Below are positions 5,964-9,459 of a DNA stretch of 9,459 bases, piece by piece. Within the stretch, counting starts at the first letter, position 1; every line of letters begins with the position of its first letter. The stretch comes from JANNRW01 sp031401815. Its GTDB lineage: Bacteria > Desulfobacterota > Desulfuromonadia > Geobacterales > DSM-12255. Below the pieces are notes generated by a model. The model worked only from the letters and a program-made list of their open reading frames with translations, searched no databases and was not told the DNA's origin. The position numbers and the translations under genes were made by a program. The DNA lies in assembly GCA_031401815.1 (NCBI GenBank), contig JANNRW010000101.1:1-9459 (forward strand). Reading direction: 5' to 3'.

Positions 5964-6299
5964 TTATTTCTTATCTGCAAGAACAACCGTTATATGACTT
6001 GTCGGCTTCCTGATCTTGCTCGCTCTGCCTTGAGCTCTTGGCAGAAAACGTTTAAGGACTGCTCCACCGTCAACGAAAATCGTTTTTACATAAAGTCGAT
6101 CAACATCTGAAACACCTTTCTGCTCTGCATTTGCAACAGCAGATTTGAGAAGGGTTGCAATTACACGGGCTGAAGGTCTTGGCGAAAAGTTGAGTACATT
6201 CAAGGCACTCTGAATTTTCATACCACGAACCATATCTACAATAAGACGCGTTTTTCTAGGGGAAAGCCTGACAGATCTCAGACTTGCATGAGCTTCCAT
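5964..6299 (-). CDS. rplV: 50S ribosomal protein L22
   Basis: L22 lines the nascent-peptide exit tunnel. Its long beta hairpin forms, with L4, the tunnel constriction. The 111 residues match the family: MEAHASLRSVRLSPRKTRLI, then VRGMKIQSALNVLNFSPR, and the hairpin region at about 78-98 with DGGAVLKRFLPRAQGRASKI, followed by SHITVVLADKK. The hairpin shows no insertion or deletion of the kind linked to macrolide resistance. ATG at 6299 has AAAAGGAG upstream in the 19-nt gap after rpsS. It precedes rpsC by 27 nt. Confidence 0.97.
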   Translation of the reverse strand: MEAHASLRSVRLSPRKTRLIVDMVRGMKIQSALNVLNFSPRPSARVIATLLKSAVANAEQKGVSDVDRLYVKTIFVDGGAVLKRFLPRAQGRASKIRKPTSHITVVLADKK

Positions 6300-6318
6300 T
6301 TATCTGCTCCTTTTCAAC

Positions 6319-6600
6319 TTACTTCTTCTTTAACTTACTTTTTTTATCAGCTGCATGCCCATGGAACGTTCTGGTCGGAGAAAATTCTCCAAGCTTGTGT
6401 CCAACCATATTCTCAGTGACAAAAACCGGAATAAATTTCTTGCCATTGTGAACAGCAAAAGATAACCCGATAAAATCAGGAGTTATTGTTGATCGTCTTG
6501 ACCAGGTTTTAATTAAGCCTTTAGAACTTGCGGTCTGATCTGAAACCTTTTTTTCCAGGTGACCATCAACAAAAGGGCCTTTTTTTACTGAACGTGCCAT
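6319..6600 (-). CDS. rpsS: 30S ribosomal protein S19
   Basis: S19 sits on the 30S head, with S13, and contacts A-site tRNA. The 93 residues begin MARSVKKGPFVDGHLEKKV and contain TWSRRSTITPDFIGLSFAVH and the signature GHKLGEFSPTRTFHGH at 67-82. They end in a lysine-rich tail (DKKSKLKKK). ATG at 6600 is preceded by AGAGG with about 8 nt spacing in the 19-nt gap after rplB. It stands in its canonical place between rplB and rplV. Nothing unusual is seen. Confidence 0.97.
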   Translation of the reverse strand: MARSVKKGPFVDGHLEKKVSDQTASSKGLIKTWSRRSTITPDFIGLSFAVHNGKKFIPVFVTENMVGHKLGEFSPTRTFHGHAADKKSKLKKK

Positions 6601-6619
6601 TAAAGAAACCTCTTATTAT

Positions 6620-7444
6620 TTATTTTGACCGCTGCTTCACAATAAATCTGCTGGATGACTTGTTCTTCCTTGTCTTGTACCCTTTTGTAGGAATACCCCA
6701 AGGTGTAACCGGATGACGTCCACCTGAAGTTCTGCCTTCTCCACCACCATGAGGGTGATCAACAGGATTCATTGCTACTCCTCTGACAGAAGGGCGACGG
6801 CCAAGCCATCTTGATCTGCCTGCTTTTCCGATAGAAATCTTCTCATGGTCAAGATTTCCAACCTGTCCGATTGTTGCCATACAATCCTGAAGAATCATCC
6901 TCACCTCGCCAGAAGGGAGCTTGACCTGGACATATTTACCATCTTTTGCCATAAGCTGAGCGAATGTGCCGGCACTTCTTACCAGCTGGGCACCCTTGCC
7001 AATTTTCATTTCAATGTTATGTATAATCGTTCCAAGAGGAATAGCCTTGAGAGGCAGGGCATTGCCTGGCTTGATATCGGCATTTACACCTGACATTATT
7101 ATAGTACCAACTGACAGGGTTGATGGCGCAAGGATATAACGCTTCTCGCCATCTACATAGTTAATCAGGGCAATTCTTGCCGAACGATAAGGATCATATT
7201 CAATAGTTGCAACTTTGCCTGGTATATCGATTTTTTCACGTCGGAAATCAATAATTCGATACTTCTGCTTATGGCCACCACCAATATGTCTTGATGTAAT
7301 ACAACCAGAGCTGTTTCTTCCGCCGGTCTTTTTAAGTGACACAAGCAGTGACTTCTGTGGTGAATCAGTGGTTATCTCGTCAAATGCAGCGCAAGTCTGA
7401 TGCCTTCGTCCGGGAGAAGTTGGTTTATAGGTTTTTATTGCCAT
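6620..7444 (-). CDS. rplB: 50S ribosomal protein L2
   Basis: L2 is a primary 23S rRNA binder needed for subunit association and peptidyl transferase assembly. The 274 residues equal the family length. N-terminal PTSPGRRHQT and SRHIGGGHKQKYRIIDFRRE lead into the OB-fold region with ATIEYDPYRSARIALINYVD and IKPGNALPLKAIPLGTIIHN. The SH3-like region contains GKAGRSRWLGRRPSVRGVAM and the strongly conserved NPVDHPHGGGEGR with the functionally important histidine at residue 230. The C-terminal end is WGIPTKGYKTRKNKSSSR and a basic tail. ATG at 7444 has TGGAG upstream at 9 nt. Phrases such as IDFRREKIDIPGKVATIEYD recall Desulfobacterota L2, a recollection and not a search. Confidence 0.97.
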   Translation of the reverse strand: MAIKTYKPTSPGRRHQTCAAFDEITTDSPQKSLLVSLKKTGGRNSSGCITSRHIGGGHKQKYRIIDFRREKIDIPGKVATIEYDPYRSARIALINYVDGEKRYILAPSTLSVGTIIMSGVNADIKPGNALPLKAIPLGTIIHNIEMKIGKGAQLVRSAGTFAQLMAKDGKYVQVKLPSGEVRMILQDCMATIGQVGNLDHEKISIGKAGRSRWLGRRPSVRGVAMNPVDHPHGGGEGRTSGGRHPVTPWGIPTKGYKTRKNKSSSRFIVKQRSK

Positions 7445-7466
7445 GGCAATTTACTCCAGAGTTATT

Positions 7467-7751
7467 TTACAGTTCAAAGAAATCGATACTACTTCCAGCT
7501 TTAAGTGAGAGGTAAGCTTTTTTCCAGTTTGAACGTTTTCCAGTGTTTCTGCCTGTTCGCTTAACTTTACCTGCCACATTTACAGTTCTGACTGCAGCAA
7601 CTTCTATCCTGAAAAGTTTTTCAGCAGCTTCCTTGATCTGTATCTTGTTTGCATTCGGGTTTACAATAACCGCGACAACGTTTTTAGAATCTTTTTGCAG
7701 AGTTGTTTTCTCTGTTACAAGGGGCCTCTTGATAACGTCATAGATATTCAT
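7467..7751 (-). CDS. rplW: 50S ribosomal protein L23
   Basis: L23 lies at the rim of the exit tunnel and is the docking site for trigger factor and SRP. The 94 residues start MNIYDVIKRPLVTEKTTLQK, with the RPLVTEK motif at 9-15. The centre has NANKIQIKEAAEKLFRIEVA, followed by TVNVAGKVKRTGRNTGKRSN and WKKAYLSLKAG near the C-terminus. ATG at 7751 overlaps the rplD stop codon by 4 nt (ATGA), a common coupling arrangement. A GGGAG inside rplD serves as ribosome binding site at somewhat long spacing. It precedes rplB by 22 nt. Confidence 0.97.
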   Translation of the reverse strand: MNIYDVIKRPLVTEKTTLQKDSKNVVAVIVNPNANKIQIKEAAEKLFRIEVAAVRTVNVAGKVKRTGRNTGKRSNWKKAYLSLKAGSSIDFFEL

Positions 7752-8371
7752 ACCGTTAATACTCCCTCTACTCTCTTTACTGCGTCCTGAGTTATCATGA
7801 CACTCTGGTACTTCATCATATCAAATATATTCAGTGCATTTGCCTTGAGTATTTTTATGTTCTTAATGTTGCGCGCAGACAATTCAAGGTTTTGATTGGG
7901 GCCATCAATTACCAACAATGTTTTCGTAACATCAAAAGAATCAAGAACTTTTGTGAATGCCTTCGTTGAAATAGCCTCAAGATCCATATTATTAAGAACT
8001 GTTATTTTACTGCTTTTATAAAGCATAGAAAGTGCGGAACAAATTGCCACTTTCCTTGCCTTCTTGTTCATTGAAAGATTATAGATTTTAGGCTGGGGGC
8101 CGAAAGCAACTCCACCGCCTGGGTAATGAGGGGCGCGAATTGTGCCTTGTCGAGCCTGACCTGTACCCTTTTGTCGGAAAGGCTTTTTGCCGCCACCTGA
8201 AACAGCGGCTCTGTTCTTGACAGCAACAGTGCCTGCTCTTCTGTTTGCAAGCTGAATTTTTACTGCTTCATGAATAAGATATTCACGAACCTCAGTATTA
8301 AAAACCTCATCACTGAGGTTCATTTCACCAACCTTGTTATTACTCAAATCAAAAACATCAATTGTTGCCAT
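7748..8371 (-). CDS. rplD: 50S ribosomal protein L4
   Basis: L4 reaches into the exit tunnel with an extended loop and in E. coli also represses the S10 operon. From ATG at 8371 it has 207 residues: MATIDVFDLSNNKVGEMNL, then the loop at about 43-97 with NRRAGTVAVKNRAAVSGGGK, KPFRQKGTGQARQGTIRAP (63-81) and GGGVAFGPQPKIY, then a Rossmann-like globular part ending AVKRVEGVLTV. The open frame also contains a TTG at 8383 and an ATG at 8377. GGAG at 8378-8381 overlaps or abuts both, but is 6 nt from ATG 8371. The loop tip reads HYPGGG where many L4 proteins have a WRGGG-like form. The end overlaps rplW by 4 nt. Confidence 0.96.
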   Translation of the reverse strand: MATIDVFDLSNNKVGEMNLSDEVFNTEVREYLIHEAVKIQLANRRAGTVAVKNRAAVSGGGKKPFRQKGTGQARQGTIRAPHYPGGGVAFGPQPKIYNLSMNKKARKVAICSALSMLYKSSKITVLNNMDLEAISTKAFTKVLDSFDVTKTLLVIDGPNQNLELSARNIKNIKILKANALNIFDMMKYQSVMITQDAVKRVEGVLTV

Positions 8372-8377
8372 CTTCAT

Positions 8378-8381
8378 CTCC
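8378..8381 (-). promoter_or_regulatory. Shine-Dalgarno GGAG for rplD
   Basis: GGAG lies inside the would-be upstream extension of L4 and is 6 nt from ATG at 8371. It excludes the TTG at 8383 and the ATG at 8377 as starts, since both are too close to or within it. Confidence 0.7.
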
Positions 8382-8395
8382 AATAAGGGAGTTTT

Positions 8396-9031
8396 TTAAA
8401 TATGTATCTTTACGGAGTTTTTCATAACAATGAGACTATTCTTTGAACCTGGAATTGCACCTTTAATAAGAATCAGATTGTCTTGAGCATCTACTCTTAC
8501 AACGGTTAACTTCTGAACAGTCACCTGCTCATTACCAAGTTGACCAGGCATTTTCTTGTTTTTGAAAACTCTTGATGGTGTCGCAGAACATCCGATAGAA
8601 CCAGGTGCTCTGTGAAAATTTGAGCCATGGCTTGCACGGCCACCCTTAAAACCCCAGCGCTTGATAACACCCTGAAAACCTTTACCTATACTGATACCTG
8701 TAACATCGACAATATCGCCTGCGACAAATAAGTCAGAAGTAAGAACATCACCTACCGAGTACTGGTCGCAATTGTCAAACTTCAACTCACGAAGATATGT
8801 GAAACCACCCCTGCCTGCTCTTCTTGCATGTCCAATCTGTGGTCTGCTCAATCGCGAAGTCTCTACAGGTTGATAACCGACCTGCAAAGCCGCATAACCA
8901 TCCCGCTCGACGGTCTTTTTTTGCAGAACTACACAAGGGCCAGCCTCAACAACAGTCACAGGTATCCGTCTTCCGTCATCCGCGAAGATCTGCGTCATAC
9001 CAATTTTTTTACCGACAAGTCCCTTCTTCAT
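8396..9031 (-). CDS. rplC: 50S ribosomal protein L3
   Basis: L3 binds the 3' end of 23S rRNA early in assembly and extends a loop towards the peptidyl transferase centre. The 211 residues begin MKKGLVGKKIGMTQIFADDG and hold GISIGKGFQGVIKRWGFKGG (112-131) and the loop with SHGSNFHRAPGSIGCSATPS (134-153), followed by RVFKNKKMPGQLGNEQVTVQ. The position of the glutamine that PrmB methylates in E. coli (Gln150, in GSIGQ) is Cys148 here. ATG at 9031 has AGGA upstream at fairly long spacing in the 33-nt gap after rpsJ. The gene is complete and ends 24 nt before rplD. Confidence 0.97.
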   Translation of the reverse strand: MKKGLVGKKIGMTQIFADDGRRIPVTVVEAGPCVVLQKKTVERDGYAALQVGYQPVETSRLSRPQIGHARRAGRGGFTYLRELKFDNCDQYSVGDVLTSDLFVAGDIVDVTGISIGKGFQGVIKRWGFKGGRASHGSNFHRAPGSIGCSATPSRVFKNKKMPGQLGNEQVTVQKLTVVRVDAQDNLILIKGAIPGSKNSLIVMKNSVKIHI

Positions 9032-9064
9032 GGTTAATAGATCCTATTCTAGTAGATTCCAGTA

Positions 9065-9373
9065 TCAAAGCTTGATTTCAACATCCACTCCGGCAGAAAG
9101 ATCGAGTTTCATAAGAGAATCAACCGTCTGTTGAGTTGGATCAAGTATGTCGATAAGTCTTTTATGCGTACGAATTTCAAACTGCTCCCGTGACTTCTTG
9201 TCAACATGAGGCCCTCTCAACACACAGTATTTATTGATCACTGTAGGAAGAGGTATGGGACCGGCAATACGTGCGCCAGTTCGCTTGGCTGTATCAACAA
9301 TTTCAGTAACGGATTGATCAAGTAGCCTGTGATCATACGCTTTAAGACGAATTCGAATCTTTTGTGCTTGCAT
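9065..9373 (-). CDS. rpsJ: 30S ribosomal protein S10
   Basis: S10 (NusE) is part of the 30S head and also a transcription antitermination partner of NusB. The 102 residues match the family: MQAQKIRIRLKAYDHRLLDQ, the AGPIPLPT motif at 37-44, CVLRGPHVDKKSREQFEIRT with HKRLIDI (to 76), and LMKLDLSAGVDVEIKL at the end. ATG at 9373 is preceded by AGAGGAAG. The gene follows the tuf stop codon by only 23 nt, so there is no space for the long leader through which L4 controls this operon in E. coli. S10 is probably expressed together with tuf. Confidence 0.97.
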   Translation of the reverse strand: MQAQKIRIRLKAYDHRLLDQSVTEIVDTAKRTGARIAGPIPLPTVINKYCVLRGPHVDKKSREQFEIRTHKRLIDILDPTQQTVDSLMKLDLSAGVDVEIKL

Positions 9374-9396
9374 TGACTTCCTCTTTATTAAATCAA

Positions 9397-9459
9397 TTAT
9401 TCAACTATAGCGCTAACAACGCCAGCGCCAACAGTACGGCCACCTTCACGGATTGCAAA
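9397..9459 (-). CDS. tuf: Elongation factor Tu (partial, last 20 residues)
   Basis: EF-Tu is the GTPase that brings aminoacyl-tRNA to the ribosome. Only the C-terminal end is inside the window: FAIREGGRTVGAGVVSAIVE followed by TAA at 9399-9397. The FAIREGGRTVGAGVV phrase is the invariant end of EF-Tu domain 3. The rest of the gene lies beyond the right edge. Its position directly before rpsJ (23-nt gap) follows the common str-S10 arrangement with fusA and rpsL/rpsG expected further upstream. A second tuf copy elsewhere in the genome cannot be excluded from this window. Confidence 0.95.
   Translation of the reverse strand, partial: FAIREGGRTVGAGVVSAIVE

Noticed and set aside
8068..8250. Second minus-strand frame of 60 codons inside rplD
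   Set aside because: It lies wholly within the conserved L4 loop in another frame, without known similarity. The open frame follows from the codon use of L4.
8372..8383. N-terminal extension of L4 (M-E-M-K)
   Set aside because: The TTG at 8383 overlaps the GGAG ribosome binding site and the ATG at 8377 touches it, so neither can serve. The family start is the ATG at 8371.
9036..9048. Small palindrome AATAG-ATC-CTATT upstream of rplC that would place the rplC ribosome binding site in a hairpin
   Set aside because: Only five pairs, one of them GC, with a 3-nt loop. Too weak to be a terminator or a credible translational switch.
1..9459. Hidden defence, mobile or regulatory system
   Set aside because: All but short gaps (33 nt at most) is taken up by canonical ribosomal protein genes plus tuf and secY. 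There are no direct repeats, insertion sequence ends, tRNA genes or foreign genes. The region is ordinary housekeeping sequence.

Overview
The window is one stretch of the bacterial S10-spc ribosomal protein supercluster. Every gene lies on the minus strand, so transcription runs from high to low coordinates. In that order: the 3' end of tuf (EF-Tu), rpsJ, rplC, rplD, rplW, rplB, rpsS, rplV, rpsC, rplP, rpmC, rpsQ, rplN, rplX, rplE, rpsN, rpsH, rplF, rplR, rpsE, rpmD, rplO, and the first 125 codons of secY, which runs off the low-coordinate edge. rpmD (59 codons) is short but clearly a gene. No gene of the canonical order is missing, inserted or broken. There are no RNA genes, mobile elements, CRISPR arrays or long repeats.

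The organism is a bacterium with moderate to low GC. The pattern tuf-rpsJ, a 61-residue zinc-type S14 (CPLC...CRIC), L24 with a C-terminal zinc ribbon, and the wording of L2, S10 and S5 most resemble Desulfobacterota (former Deltaproteobacteria). This is a judgement from memory of family sequences, not a search, and other Gram-negative phyla remain possible.

Packing is very tight. The largest gap between genes is 33 nt (rpsJ to rplC). rplD/rplW overlap by 4 nt, rplP/rpmC by 11 nt and rplO/secY by 8 nt. No gap holds a convincing promoter, terminator or leader. In particular the tuf-rpsJ gap (23 nt) cannot hold an E. coli-like S10 attenuation leader, and the rpsQ-rplN gap (28 nt) leaves little room for a separate spc promoter. 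The set is probably read as one long transcript that begins upstream of tuf.

The genes supply parts of both ribosomal subunits: 30S S3, S5, S8, S10, S14, S17 and S19; 50S L2 to L6, L14 to L16, L18, L22 to L24, L29 and L30. They are flanked by the factor that delivers aminoacyl-tRNA (EF-Tu) and the channel that exports nascent proteins (SecY). What needs care here is start codons. By Shine-Dalgarno placement, five of 22 visible starts are not ATG (TTG for secY, rpsE and rpsC; GTG for rplR and rpsN), and the longest open frames overextend rpsE, rplD, rplP and probably rpsQ. I found no new biological system in this window.
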